A DNA stretch of 64,000 bases, taken from assembly GCA_947683625.1 (NCBI GenBank), contig CANTUR010000049.1, positions 4,938,501 to 5,002,500 of the forward strand. Direction: 5' to 3'. This stretch comes from Mallotus nudiflorus. Its lineage: Eukaryota > Streptophyta > Magnoliopsida > Malpighiales > Euphorbiaceae. The translations under genes and the position numbers were made by a program. The notes beneath the pieces were generated by a model that saw nothing but the letters and a program-made list of their open reading frames with translations, did not search any database and had not been told where the DNA came from. Shown piece after piece: positions 11,052-22,833 of this stretch; position 1 is the stretch's first letter; every line of letters starts with the position of its first letter.

Positions 11052-12405
11052 TGTTGACCATTTGCATGATCAAACTCATAATTTTGGACTTTGAAAAATA
11101 ATTTTTATACTAATAATTTTAATTAAGTGTGTATGGAATTATATACCAAACATATACCAAGCATATACACTTTTGAATGAATAGTGACTTTTTGGGCTGA
11201 TTGAACCTCTAAGATTGAAGAAGACCTTTAACATATTTATAGCTCTTAAATGAGAAAATGAGCTTCTTCACTTTTTAATTAGACAACTTAAGCTTTCCAA
11301 ATTGATCTTGCTTATAAAAATCCAAGTTCATTTGGGTATTCAAATCTTCAGTTGAAGTCAGCATATGCAGCTTGCATTTCAGTTTGCACAGCTCTTGGTA
11401 TTTCAGCAATATCTTGAGCTACAGATGTCCAATTGAGGTGATTCAAAGTTTTATGGAAATATAAGAAAATTATCTTTATGAGGAACTTTTTTGCTGAATC
11501 GATCTTCTTTAGTCCCGTTCATGAGCATCTTTAGAAGTGGTCATAATTTGTCCTTCAATAGAGCCTTTAGAGCACGTTTTTGCCAAAATATGGCAGTACC
11601 CCTCACTAGCTGAGTGCCCATGACCCTACTTATGGGTAGACCACTGACAGCATCCAACGGGAAAATTTAAATGCAATGGATATATTTTTGCTCCTCACGA
11701 GCACTGTTCACTCGTGAGCCGCCCGTGAACATCCTTTGAGCTGCCAAAAGTCCAAGAATTGATTCAAAATCAATTATAAATGTTGGAGACAAGATTGGTA
11801 CATCCAATAACTACATTTTTAAGTGTTTTTCTATATAAACACAACTTATAATTCAATTAAAAGGTTAAGAAAACTTGTTTATCATTGATCATTTTCTTAA
11901 ACATTCAGTTGAGCTCTTAAACTTTCCTTTAAACAATTCTTTATGTATAACTCTTGTGAGAGTTGGTGAGTGATTAGAATAGGCATTCCTCTTCTTGTAT
12001 TTTTTGGGTTTAGAAAATGGGAAGTAAGATTCTATTCTAAAGGAATTGGTTTAAGTGTTTAACCATTAAAACACTTAGGAAATTGGTTTTAGTGTGAGCC
12101 TTGAAAAAACTTGTAATTTAATTATTGAGTGAGACTTGAAAACTCAAGTTGTAAGGTTGTAAAAGTGAGCCATAAAACTCTTGTGTATTCTCAATCTTGT
12201 GACTAAGATTGTGGGTGATTAAAAAATCCTAACTTGGGGATAAGTTAGGTGGAGACGTAGGATTAGTATTGAATCCGAACTCCTTAAATATTTATGTTCT
12301 TCATTCTTCCTTCTCAACTCTTACTCAATTCTTGCAAAGAATTCCTTTAATTTCCTATTTTTATTCAATAATCCTATTCAGCCCCCCCCCTCTAGGACTC
12401 TTTCA
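11052..12405 (+). mobile_element. Solo LTR, copia-like, with target duplication CTATA
   Basis: The segment starts TGTTGACC and ends CTCTTTCA, and is flanked by perfect CTATA copies at 11047-11051 and 12406-12410. It has no coding capacity. The TG...CA ends, the 5-bp duplication and LTR-like content (GAGTGAGACTTGAAAACTC near 12135, GTGGAGACGTAGGATTAG near 12250, and a run of C followed by TCTAGGACTC near 12381) point to a single LTR left after recombination between two LTRs. The C-rich end resembles plant Ty1/copia LTRs; that family label is inference. It splits the tandem array of the Ogre-like element. Confidence 0.75.
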
Positions 12406-12640
12406 CTATATGACTTTCCTTTGTGTGTTCTCACCTGACACCTGCGTGGCTATATGGCTTCTTTTATGATTCCATCCACCTGACACCTACGTAGCTATAT
12501 GGCTTCTTTTATGATTCCATCCACCTGACACCTACGTAGTTATATGGCTTTTCTCATGTGTTCTTGCTTAATGGCTACATGGCTATATGGCTTCCATTAT
12601 TATTCTTTTCTTTTATCTTGTTTGCTTATTAAAGTGTCAG
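12406..12640 (+). repeat. Tandem repeats, right part, 45-bp period
   Basis: CACCTGACACCTACGTAGC followed by TATATGGCTTCTTTTATG recurs at about 12432, 12477 and 12522, giving a 45-bp period, then decays. It continues the array at 10795-11051. Confidence 0.85.
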
Positions 12641-12659
12641 TGTTTGTCAGCATTTATTT

Positions 12660-13545
12660 CCCAGTTCGATCGACCCGTAGCAGGGGGCAAACCATAGGAT
12701 TCAATTTAATCGGCTTGTAGCCAGGGGCAAGTTATGGATTTTCTTTGATCGAAGTGTCATAATTGAGGGATTGCCTCTCGGGCTAAGAAAACCTAAGGAT
12801 GAAAATGTGAGTTTCTCTCTTATGATAAGAGACTACCTCTTGGGCTAGGAAAACCAAGGGTTATGTCTCAAAGAGAGGGTTGTATCCTCAAAGCTCATGA
12901 TAAAAAAGAGGATTGTTCAGGTTGTATCCCCAAAGCTTGTGATCAAAGAGAGAGCTATTCAGGTTGTATCCCTGAAGCTTATGATTAAGAGAGGGCTATT
13001 CAGGTTGTATCCTATAAGCTTACGATCAAGAAATGGTTGTTTGGGTTGTATCCCTAAAGTTTGTTTTTCAGTTGAATTATAATTGGGCCAGAAAAACTTG
13101 AGAGTCTTCATTTAAGTTAAGTGACAATGAGGTTAGGAAAACCATAGAGTCTTCATCTCAATTGAATAACAATCGGGCCAGGAAAACCTAAGAGTCCTCA
13201 TTTCAGTTGAGTGACGATCGGACTAGAAAAACTCGAGAGTTTTCATTTCAATGGAATGATGATAGGGCTAGGAAAACCCAAGAGTCCTCATTTTAGTTGA
13301 GTGGTGATTAAGCCAGGAAAACTTTAGAGTCTTCATTTCAGTTGAGTGACAATCGGGCCAAGAAACCCTATAGTCTTCATTTCGGTTGAATGATAATTAG
13401 GCTAGGAAAACTCAATAGTCTTTATTTCAGTTAAGTGACGATCAGGCCAGGAAGGCCTGAGAGTCTTCATTTCGGTTAAATGACGATCGAGCCAGGAAAA
13501 CCTCAAAGTCTTCATTTCAGTTGTTTATCATTTTCTTGTGTTGTG
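12660..13545 (+). repeat. Tandem repeats before the 3' LTR
   Basis: The same two repeat families as at 1980-2600. From about 12870 to 13060 units contain GGTTGTATCCCCAAAGCTTG. From about 13065 to 13530 there are roughly eight units with GAGTCTTCATTTCAGTTGAG and GACGATCGGGCCAGGAAAAC, about 55-60 bp each. The ORF at 12897-13082 is only repeat sequence. Confidence 0.9.
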
Positions 13546-13609
13546 CATATGATTTTTAAAAAAATTGTTATTGTATGCATTTGGTTTTTTAAAAAATCAA
13601 AGGGCAAAA

Positions 13610-14873
13610 TTTAGACACTCGGTTCAATCGTCTTGTGATAGGAGGTGAACTGTTGATGCTCGGTTTGATCAGCTCGTAATAAAGCTCGATGATGAGAAAA
13701 CATGAATCTTGAATGCAAGAGAAGCCTAAAATATTCTTGAGAATGGACCTAAAAGCCTAAGCCCAAAAACCTAAACCTATGCAAACATAACTCCAAGCCC
13801 AAACTCTTTAGTCCAAAAGGCCCAGACCTAAAAGCTAAAGAGGTGATCACCTCTTTGGCAATTGGGTTGCATTAAATGACATTCATCAAGGATAAAAAGT
13901 TAGTGGGCCCTCACCTATTCTTGCTCTACAATTACAGCAGGAATAGTTAGTTTTTGGGAAAATTTTATGGGCTAAAAAGGTGATAGTAATGATGAAGAGA
14001 GTAGGGGTAGTGATTAAGTCAAGGAAATATAAAATGAAAAGAGAAAAAAGTTCAAAGGGGGATTCACATGAGAGAGTTGGAAAAAAATCTTAGAGGTTTA
14101 AGGAGAGAGCTGGGAAAAAATCTTAGAGTTTCAGGGAAAGAAAAAAAAGGGAGAGCTCTGAAATAAGGAAAAAAGATGTTATAGAAAAAAGGGAAGGTCT
14201 TTGGAAAGAAAGGAGGGATTAAGCTTGAAGGTCGATCCTTGAGAAGAAGAAGGTAGAAACCTTGCATTTAAGCAACATTCAAATTCCAAACCTATCTTTG
14301 ATGGTCAACCATTTTGAGAAATTTTTTTGTTTCATTATAAGTCTTGTTCATTTACAATGGTTATTGCTTATTTGGAAACTAAATTTACCACTTGTGAGAG
14401 TCGTCTGCGTTTATTGGTTAGGCGATCGTCTCTGCAATGAGGCGATCATCTCATAATAGAGGTGATCGCCACTCTAATAGGGCCCCCTTATCTCCATTTT
14501 TCTATTACCAATACCAATATTCATAAGAAAAAATTTTGGGCACAAAATTTTTTTTCCTTTTAGCCATTTCATCAGAAGAGCGACAAAAACATGTCCATTA
14601 ATTTTGTTTGCTCTCATATGGTGTGTTACTCAAAATTTTCATGTTTTTAGTTCCATTTCAAATTTTCATGTTTTTAGTTCCATTTCATGTTACTCAAAAT
14701 TTTCATGTTTTTTTACTATTACCAAAATCACTATTCATATAATTAGATTTTTATGTTATGAATTTGTTCATTTTTCAACCATTTCATTAGTAGAATGACG
14801 AGAGTATTTTTGTATGTTTTGTTGGTTAAAATTTAGTATATTAATCAACTTTTTACATGAATTTTGATTGCAT

Positions 14874-14925
<52 letters not shown>

Positions 14926-15779
14926 ATTGAGCTCATTTCTATAAAAGGCAAACACCTCTTTGCTAATAAGCGAAACCACATGGCTAGAGGTGACGCATCT
15001 TTGAAGAGGCGTCACTGTATTACTTTATTTCATTTTAAATAAATAATTGGTTATTTATTTTATTTTCTTTAATTTATCACAAGGGATTATTCCTTTTATT
15101 TTGGAATATATTTAAGTGTGTATGTTTGTCATTTTAATTTTTTTATTTTAATTATCAGATCTATGATAATTTTGAGTCTTATATATTTATCCTCATATAA
15201 TTTTTTTTATACATGTTCTCATATTTCTATATTTTTCTTCTTTTAACACAATTATTTTATTATCTTGCTTAATTAAATATTTGTGTTATTATTATTATTT
15301 TTACTTTCGGTTTATTTTCTATTTATTTTATTCCATTTTGTATGATAAAATGGATTGTAATCCTTAATCATTTCCCCCATTCATTTGGAATGTATGATTG
15401 TAAATCATTACTTGTTTTATTTTTATTGAATGTTGGGACTTAAAAGCATGAAATTGGATTAATGTGCAAACTTGAATTTAACTGTCAAACTTGGAAAGTG
15501 GATGGAGGCAAGTGCAATGTTGAATGTAAATAAGGAAATAATTAAAGGTAATAAAACACAAAAGCTCATACTCAATTTCCGAACCCAATCTCTGATGACG
15601 GCTACTGGAAATCTTTGTGGGGTCTAATTATTGTTCAATGTGTCCCAACTTTTATCTGGATGACAACTTCATCTTCAATTAAGCTTCATGACCTATTTTT
15701 TATTTTCTAGTAAACCTCGGGCCCACACAGTATCATGGTTGCCAAATATTTGGATGTGTGCTAAATCCCATCGCCTACA
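13610..15779 (+). repeat. 3' LTR of the Ogre-like element
   Basis: About 2170 bp, preceded by an AAAAAATCAAAGGGCAAAA polypurine tract and ending CTACA before the CATAT duplication. It holds a (TA)n run at 14878-14921 absent from the 5' LTR, a palindromic GAGGTGATCACCTC segment near 13840-13855, and further GAGGCGATC motifs near 14418-14465 and 14990-15015. Confidence 0.9.
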
Positions 15780-15784
15780 CATAT

Positions 15785-17279
15785 ATATCCTATTATTTAA
15801 ATTTTTCATTAATAAAATATATTAAAATATGAATAAATAATTTATTAATAAGTAGTTCGAGCAATCCGTAGATATACGACTAGTTATATATAAAATCAAT
15901 TTTTTATTTTATTGGATATTTTTAGAGATAAATTTTAAAATAATTTATACATAAATTAATTTAATTTTAATAGAGAATAAATTATTTAATTGGATATTTA
16001 AAATAGATTCTAAAATAATTTATGAAATAAATTATCCTGTTGTTACTCTTAATTATATGATAAATATAATTGACAACACTAGATAATGTAACAAAATGGA
16101 GAATTATTTGATACTGTTATAATATATTGTACCAGTATTTGAAAATATATATTTATAGATACATTATATTTATAAGTATATTATAATATTATAATCATTT
16201 ATAAATATATTTATAAATTTTTATTAATTACATATTATATTTTTTTATAAATTATTATATAATATATTTATAAATTATTATATTGAAATCTTTGGTGCCC
16301 ACTATTTATCAAAAATCATTGCTACCCATATAGCAATATCAATACGGTTCAATAAATTAATATTAAACATTGTGTTTATTAATTTCTTGGTTTTTTCTTC
16401 TTGATTTTGGCAAAGAAAAGATGGGTTAGAGAAACAAAAGACGAGTGCTTTAGAAGTGAGGTTAAGTGAAATGATAGAGAGAAGTCGGCGGTGGTGGTGG
16501 TAGTGGTAGTGGTAGTGGTAGTGGTTGTGGTTGGTAGAAGGTAAATAGAGGAGCAGCAGCAGCCTTTTTTTAAGGAGATGAATTGAGAGATGTGCATGAG
16601 CGAAAATTTATTTAATATAATAATATAATTACTTTAAAATTATTATCTTACAATACTGTAACAAAATAGATTTGATAAATTATATTTATTATATTTTAAT
16701 ATCAAATATATTTGATAATACTACTATTGTAACAACAGTATTTGAAAATAATGGAATGATTTGCGATTAAAACAACATATTAAATAAAATTTAAGATAAA
16801 TATAAATAAGTATATTGTGATTTAAGCATTTTAGCATTAAGCGTTTATGGTTTTTTTTTTTTGTGATACTTTAATACATTGTAGTGTCATATTTATATCA
16901 CTTAATAGACAAGTTTTATTACAATTTATGATTTATCTCTTCTCAAACATCCAAAAAGCAAAATTTTAATACAATTTGATAGAGGATGGAAAAATAAGTT
17001 TACTCATAATAGTTTTAAGTAGCAATAATAACATAAATAAAATAAAAAATAAAAATAATTTTCTATTTTTTTTAAAAAATAATAAATTCATGTTAAAATT
17101 AAGAGAATTTAAATAAAATTAAAATCATATTTTTTGGATGCTAGAAGTGAGAGAAATCATGAGTTGTAATAAATTTTGTCATTCATGTACTATTAATTTG
17201 AAATCACAAGGTGCTAAAATATCTCAAAAGAAATCATAGGGTCTCAATTCTAAAATGCTTGAACTACAAAATACTTATT
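15785..17279. other. AT-rich spacer with a GGT/AGT microsatellite
   Basis: No gene is recognised. Most of it is AT-rich with long palindromic TATAAAT runs (16145-16285). A GGTGGTGGT/AGTGGT tract lies at about 16488-16535. The minus-strand ORF over it (16379-16597) is mainly a poly-threonine translation of that microsatellite and is not credible as a gene. Confidence 0.6.
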
Positions 17280-17755
17280 TATACTTATCCCTAAAAACTT
17301 TTAGAATTTAGTAGTGTTGGAATATATATAATATAAAAAAACTATTAAATATAATAGGATTTATTTTAAGAACTATTAAATTATTGGAGAATGTATAATG
17401 GTGATTTAGTTATAGAAATTTTTTAAAAATAGAATTTCTAATGTTTTAGGAAAAATGATTGAGTAATTTGAAATTAAGAAAAATACTTATCACATAAAAA
17501 CTTTTAGAATTTGAGTAGTATTAGAAGATGTATAATAGTGTTTTGGTTAAATAATAATAATAATAATAATAATAATACATATTTTAATTTTAATAAAAAT
17601 TAGGATTTTTATTAATTTGATACATTAGCTTTTAGACTAAATACTCAAGTATAAAAATAGAAACTTGTCAAAATTTTCACTTAATGACTTTAAAACTTAG
17701 CATTTAATATATATAGCGTTTAAAGTGAATACGAAAATAGATATTTATTAAAGTG
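17280..17755. repeat. Dispersed repeat, copy 2 (inverted relative to 4982-5480)
   Basis: Homologous in reverse complement to 4982-5480. It also contains an internal duplication: CTTTTAGAATTTAGTAGTGTT near 17299 resembles CTTTTAGAATTTGAGTAGTA near 17501, each followed by a short ATAATA tract. An (ATA)n run lies near 17548-17575. The right edge coincides with the end of the pararetrovirus coat-protein reading at 17756. Confidence 0.6.
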
Positions 17756-19466
17756 TCAATCATGTATGCAGTCTATATCAGTATTCATGTTGTATGAAAA
17801 CATAAAATTTATATTTTCATCTTCAGTTTCACTTGAAGTAGTATCAGTGTCATAGTCTTGTATTTTATCTGTTTCTTTTATAAATTGATTTATAAAAGAA
17901 TAGTCTTTAGGAGTCTTTTCTATTTCTTCATATATATCTTCTAATATAATTGAATAAATAGAAGATGTGTCAAACATGTCTTCATCAACATGAATTAAAT
18001 TCATGTTAGTCTGTTTTATAATCTCTGCACTTCTCATGTAGGTATTATGCTTGTAAGGGCATTCTTTAGCAAAATGTCCTTCTTTATTATAAGCAAATCA
18101 AGTAAGTTTGTTTTGATAAGTTTTATCAGTCTTTTGCCTTCTTACATGTCTATCCTTCTTAAGATAAAGTTCTCTTTCATCAGATTTTCTTATCTTATAG
18201 GATTTTTTTTAGTCTTTTTTTTTATGTTTTAGGAGTTTTATGTTTATTATGCTTTTTAGTCTTGGTACATATAGATTCATAAACTTGAGGAGTATATATG
18301 TTTTTACAGTATCCAGTATTATGTGTTTTAAGTTGTTTTTGCACAGCTATAGCTTTACATTTGTCTTTAAGTATTTGTATTATATGTTGTATTCTGTGTC
18401 CTATATTGTCCCATATTGTAATTATGTCTAGTGGAATGTCTCTAAGTTTTTCTTTCCACTTATTATGTATTTATAAGCCTAATTCTCCTGGAAGCTTAGG
18501 AAATAATTTATTTCCTAATTCCTAAGAAAAGTAATTTCCTAAGATTGAAGCTAAGTGCATATAATCACAAGAAAAATCTTTTACATATTCCCATGAATTA
18601 AGTTGAAGTTGTTCTAAGTCTCTAAGTGCTTGTTCTTATCTTATTTTAGAACCTGTAGTAGTCTTTTATCCTGTTATCATTCTATGTATTAGTCTTATAA
18701 AGTTTAGAATGTTTGGTCCTAAGGAAATAATATGTTGGAGTTCTTCAAGGTTTTCCCTTTTGTAGGTTTCCCAAGCACCTCTAACACTTTCTCCTAGGAA
18801 TGTCTCACCTTTACTAATCATGGCTTCACCAGAAGTTATGTCATAGTCATGCTGAATGTAATGTCTTAGAACTAATGTAGACCATTGTCCTATATAAGTA
18901 GCCCATTCCTAGGGGTTTGCTTTAGCAATGTTTAAAAGTATTTATGTTCCAAAGTAATAGTCTTTATCAAGAATTCCTCTTTGTCCTACATTATATCTTT
19001 TAGGAAGTATTCTGTCAAGTTGTATTTCTGCTTTTCTCCTAGGTGGAATACCTATTTCGTAAGTTGCAGTATAAGAGTATTTTGTACTAAACTATATGGG
19101 TGTAGCCCTAGATATTGGATTTCTCTTAATTTGTGTATTTGATGGTATATTAGATTGTTCACTAGCTTTTGGTGGATTCATTAGTATTTTGTTGCTATCT
19201 TTAGTTTGTATGCTTAATGAATCTATGTCTAAGTCTGTTGTTTCTTTGTATTTGATAATTTCGTCAATCTTATTAAAAGATTCTTGAAATTTGTCAATAT
19301 AGTCTGAATTGTCATTAGTTATGTCTGTATTATGTATGTCACTATCTGGTTTTATACCTAAATTTATTAATGTCAAGTATTTTACCTTTCTAATATTATA
19401 GTCTTTGTTTAGCCAGAATTCATCTATTTCATGTTCAAAGTCTATAATTCTGGATAAGTACATTTT
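17756..19466 (-). pseudogene. Pararetrovirus coat-protein remnant with CCHC-like knuckle
   Basis: In the minus direction the reading begins near 19463 (MYLSRIIDFEHEIDEFW), crosses an acidic N-terminal region (19463-19092), then a core rich in Trp and Arg near 19080-18650 (for example EWATYIGQWSTLVLRHYIQ). It ends with a knuckle at 18100-18056 (YNKEGHFAKECP) and an acidic tail ending at 17756. Two Cys positions of the CCHC motif are altered, one to a stop (TGA at 18098-18100) and one to Tyr (18089-18091); the His and last Cys remain. Further in-frame stops occur, for example at 19092. The knuckle plus acidic flanks is the known plan of caulimovirid capsid proteins, which package the genome. 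The tail ends just where the next repeat begins. Confidence 0.7.
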
Positions 19467-20510
19467 AATTTATGTCTTTTTTCTTAATGCAAATTCACCC
19501 CATATGTTTCCTTTAACAAGTATTGGTGAATTTTTATTAAGTTTAGTTCTTATCATTAAGTTTATGTTTGATATTGATTCATCATCACTATTTTCATCTT
19601 CAATGATAGATTTACCTTTTTCATAGTCTATAAACCTAACATTATAAGAGTTGTCTATATGCTGATAATATTCAGCACTAGTAGGTGTTAAAGTTTCATT
19701 TACAGGTCTTAGATGTCCTAAATTCCATTCTAATCCTACTAGAGTTTTAGAATTTATTTGTCTGGGTAAAATCATTCTAGTTCCTGAAGTTGAAATGATG
19801 TATACAAGTCCTTTTAAATCTAGTTTATAGGAAGTTATTATGTTGTGCATGGCCTTTCCTATGAAATGTATTTCTAGAAGGATATTGTCACCTATAAAAT
19901 CTTGATATCCTTTGGTGAGTATCTTGATTTTAATGTATTTTTAAAATCATTTATTGTCATATTAAAGTCTAGGGTAATATAATTTATACTACCATTATTA
20001 TTCATGTCTGCTTCCATTATTCTTATAATGGCTTTGTCAAAGTTTAAATGTCTAGTGTCATATAGCATTACAAGTACCTTAGTCCCTATTCCTGCTCGAG
20101 CTAAGGTTCTTATGCCTATAACTACAAGTCCAAGATGGATATAGTTAAGTCTCCTATGAGTCCTAAGTTGGTTACTTCCCTCATGAGATATCAAAGGGAT
20201 AATAACTTCTTATCCATCTGGGCATGCTACCCTAACATTTTATCTTACAATAATAAGAGAGGTCCTTATCATCAATATGTCTATATAACCCTGTTGATAA
20301 ATAGTCTTAGGGTTCAAAGTTCTAAGTTATCTATCAAAAAAGATACTTGTATCATTTTCTAAGTCAATAGTTTATTCCAGGGTTTGTGTTGAGTTTTATC
20401 TTCGGAATAACCATGATGTCCTATTGTCTAGGTTTTATTCTCTAATAGTTCTGGACCTTCCTATGAAGGGCCTAGTTTTAGTTTGGGTTGAAGTGCTCAT
20501 TGTGTCTTGG
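19467..20510 (-). pseudogene. Pararetrovirus movement-protein remnant (30K superfamily)
   Basis: In the minus direction a reading from about 20500 reaches a 30K-type core at 20194-19892: HRRLNYIHLGLVVIGIRTLA, then GTKVLVMLYDTRHLNFDKAI, and an INYITLDFNMTIND segment. It continues after a frameshift with 19850-19470 (ILPRQINSKTLVGLEWNLGH and an acidic tail). The 30K family mediates cell-to-cell movement through plasmodesmata. Several stops lie in the N-terminal part. The reading stops at 19470 with TAA and the coat-protein reading starts three codons later in the same frame, so the two may once have been fused or closely coupled. Confidence 0.7.
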
Positions 20511-21440
20511 GTTTTCCAACAACCAAAAATTTTTTAGTCTGTTTTTTTTTATCTAAAACTATATTTTTTCCTTTGTCTGTTTCAAGTTTTAAGTTGCCAA
20601 GTCTAAAAGATATAATGTCAAGTTCAGTCTTAATGTCCAATGGGCTTTCAATTAATTTGGAGCTTATTTGTATTTGTCTAAGTTTTATTTTATCTAGTCT
20701 TTTATGTAATTAGGCTAAGTGTAAGATAATAGTATTATTTTGGGCTATAATTATTTTGTCTAGAAGTGCTTGTACTTTAGAGTTTTAAGTATATCCAATA
20801 TCAAATTGGGCTGGAGAGTCATTATAAATCTGTGTGTATGTTATAGCACTTTCATACTAAGTATTTTTATAATCGTCCATTAATATCCTAAGATAGTCTT
20901 TGTAAGGTCATTAATCATGTCTTTTAATATGAGTATTTGTTCCTTAAAGTGTATCTTATTAGAATCAATTTGTTGTTTTAATTTTTTAATTATTTGTTTT
21001 GTCGATATTTCAATGTCCTTAGGTTTATTTTTTATTATAAGTTGGGATAAAGTATTAATGTCCTTTTTACTAGGTAAATTTTCAACCTTTAATAAGTCAA
21101 GTCTTTTATTAAAAATATCTTAAGTATTTTTAAGATAATTGATTTGATTTTTAAAATCTACCAAATTATCTTTAGTCTTAATAAAGTTATTATTAAGTGA
21201 TTCTATAGTCTCACTAATTTTATCTAAATTAGTATTTATAGAATTTCCTAATGATATTATTAAGTCTGTAATAATATTTAAGTGTAGGTCAGAAGAATGT
21301 AAACAATGTTCAACTTCTTTTGTATGTCTATAAAAATAAGTATGTTTTATTTTATCTAAGGCTATTATTGTCTTTTCTTTACTATAAATAGACAAGTCCA
21401 AGAATTCAAAGTTTTTATAATTTGAATAGTATAGTTTAAT
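20511..21440 (-). pseudogene. Pararetrovirus coiled-coil ORF remnant (function unknown)
   Basis: In the minus direction 21440-20900 translates to a Lys/Ile/Leu/Asn-rich helical protein with heptad-like spacing (LGNSINTNLDKISETIESLN, then KKLKQQIDSNKIHFKEQILI), interrupted by a stop at 21120. A further piece at 20713-20510 reads LDKIKLRQIQISSKLIESPL. Position, size and helical character resemble virion-associated or ORF2-type proteins of caulimovirids, but I see no motif that proves it. It lies between the primer-binding motif and the movement protein. Confidence 0.5.
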
Positions 21441-21445
21441 TTATT

Positions 21446-21460
21446 CTTGCTCTGATACCA
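21446..21460 (-). other. tRNA-Met primer-binding-site motif of the pararetrovirus
   Basis: The minus strand reads TGGTATCAGAGCAAG. TGGTATCAGAGC complements the 3' end of plant initiator tRNA-Met and is the minus-strand primer site used by caulimovirids. It lies between the first ORF and the coiled-coil ORF, on the same strand as the viral genes, which supports it being functional in origin. Confidence 0.75.
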
Positions 21461-21556
21461 TATGGGGTTGAAGGATTCTTTATCAAAATTTTATTTTTGA
21501 AAAGATTACTAGTGTCAAAAAATTTTTATGTGGGGCCTGATGTTAGGTTAAAGTGT

Positions 21557-22092
21557 ACATATTACTTCACAGTCTTTTAAGTATTTTATTCTTTCCATAG
21601 TGTGTTCTATGTCCCACTTTGTTATTGTGATGTGATGATTAAGTCCAGATGTATTACAACCACTAAAATAAAGTGTATTACGTCTAGTGATGAATCTTAG
21701 ATACCGTTCTTCTAAATTTTAGTGTCTAATAGTCTCTTAATTGATTTGCCAATCTATATTTTGTAATGTTTTTCTAATACTCATAATGAGTCTGATTCAA
21801 ATTTTGGTGGATTAGGTTCACTAGTAGTCTTAGTAGATTCTTCTTTAAATTGTAAATATGGAACATTGGGAAAATGTCTAATTAAGACATCTAGTAAGTC
21901 TGCTAAGGCCTGGAATAAAAACAGTCTTCTAGTTACCTCATCACAGTCACAATCTAAATCATGATTTTGAGTATGATTTCTATCTTCTACATCTATATAG
22001 TGCAAAGTTTGTTGTCTAAATTCAGTTAAACTTTATATGTCTTGAAGGTTTAATAAACAAAAGTTTTCTAATAGTTTTTCAATAGTAGTCAT
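21557..22092 (-). pseudogene. First ORF of the pararetrovirus (unknown function)
   Basis: An ATG at 22092-22090 opens a reading that starts MTTIEKLLENFCLLNLQDI, has an early TAA, then continues LTEFRQQTLHYIDVEDRN and RRLFLFQALADLLDVLIRHF down to 21781. After a frameshift it seems to continue as LEERYLRFITRRNTLYFSGC and ITKWDIEHTMERIKYLKDC, ending near 21557. It follows the leader and precedes the primer-binding motif by about 95 nt. I recognise no domain. It may be a lineage-specific small caulimovirid protein. Confidence 0.5.
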
Positions 22093-22805
22093 TAAAAAGT
22101 ACTGTAGTGATCATAAATAATTTTATCATAAACAAGTACTGTAGAAATCATAAAATAATAATAAAAGGTTCAACCACAAGATACTCAAATAAATAAATCC
22201 AAGTATTCAATAAATCCAAGTGTTCTGTAATAAACTTTATAGATGCATCACCCTAAATAAATTGATATTTTGAAAGATTAAAGATTTAAATAATTAAACC
22301 AAAATAATAAAACTTAATCTATATGCTTAATATTCTAACAACCAGTGAAACTTCCTAGAAGTCCTAACCGTTAATAATCCTTTTCTACTTGAGTACTTTT
22401 TGCAGCCTTTCCTCATAGCCTTTCTTTCCTCCAAAGGATAATACTAGGGACTACTACTGGTTTTTAAATTTCTAAAAATATAGTCCTAAAGAATTATTAT
22501 TTTGATTATAAACTATTTAAATCTTTTATGCAAATCATCATATCATAAATGGAGTCATGCAAAAAGAAGTTCAAGAAAGAGTACTTGGACAGAAGAATAC
22601 TTTCTTTTATTTATCTTTTCTCTGAGGTTGAACCCTAAAGAGGTTTAGTTATAGTGCATAAGTAAAATGCTTACTATCTACAATATTTATGCCAAACTTA
22701 TAGAAAAGTGATTTTTCTCAAGATCCCAAAAAGGGTGAGAGATGTATTTTTTTCTATAAGCTACTCTGCTCTTGTAAGAAGAGGGCTATCAGAGACTTCT
22801 ATCTA
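22093..22805 (-). other. Presumed leader of the pararetrovirus transcript
   Basis: About 700 nt without a convincing long ORF between the TATA box and the first ORF on the minus strand. Caulimovirid pregenomic RNAs typically carry a leader of about this size with short ORFs and a large hairpin. The opposite-strand ORF at 22708-23088 overlaps this region and the promoter and looks like a chance reading. Confidence 0.45.
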
Positions 22806-22833
22806 TTCGATATATCTAAAACTAAGAAATGAA

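Larger units (their letters stand above)
5581..15779 (+). mobile_element. Non-autonomous Tat/Ogre-like LTR retrotransposon with target duplication CATAT
   Basis: The element is bounded by TGTAGACACC at 5581 and CTACA at 15779, and flanked by a perfect 5-bp duplication CATAT (5576-5580 and 15780-15784). In order it holds a 5' LTR, a TGGCGATCCCATTAGGGA primer-binding site, a long untranslated leader, a gag remnant (8541-9312), non-coding sequence with tandem repeats, a nested copia-like solo LTR, further tandem repeats, a polypurine tract and a 3' LTR. I find no protease, reverse transcriptase, RNase H or integrase signal between 9313 and 13590. The primer site and gag type are those of the Tat/Ogre group of Ty3/gypsy; Ogre elements are known to use a tRNA-Arg primer, which I infer here but did not verify. 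Lacking pol, it would have needed enzymes from a relative. The LTRs are well diverged, so the insertion is old. Confidence 0.9.

Noticed and set aside
9313..13590. Hidden pol domain in the Ogre-like element
   Set aside because: I looked for the YxDD, DD35E and CCHC patterns in this span on the sense strand and found none; the material is repeats, a solo LTR and low-complexity sequence.
16379..16597. Minus-strand ORF with a poly-threonine run
   Set aside because: The run is the translation of a GGT/AGT microsatellite; nothing else in it looks like a gene.
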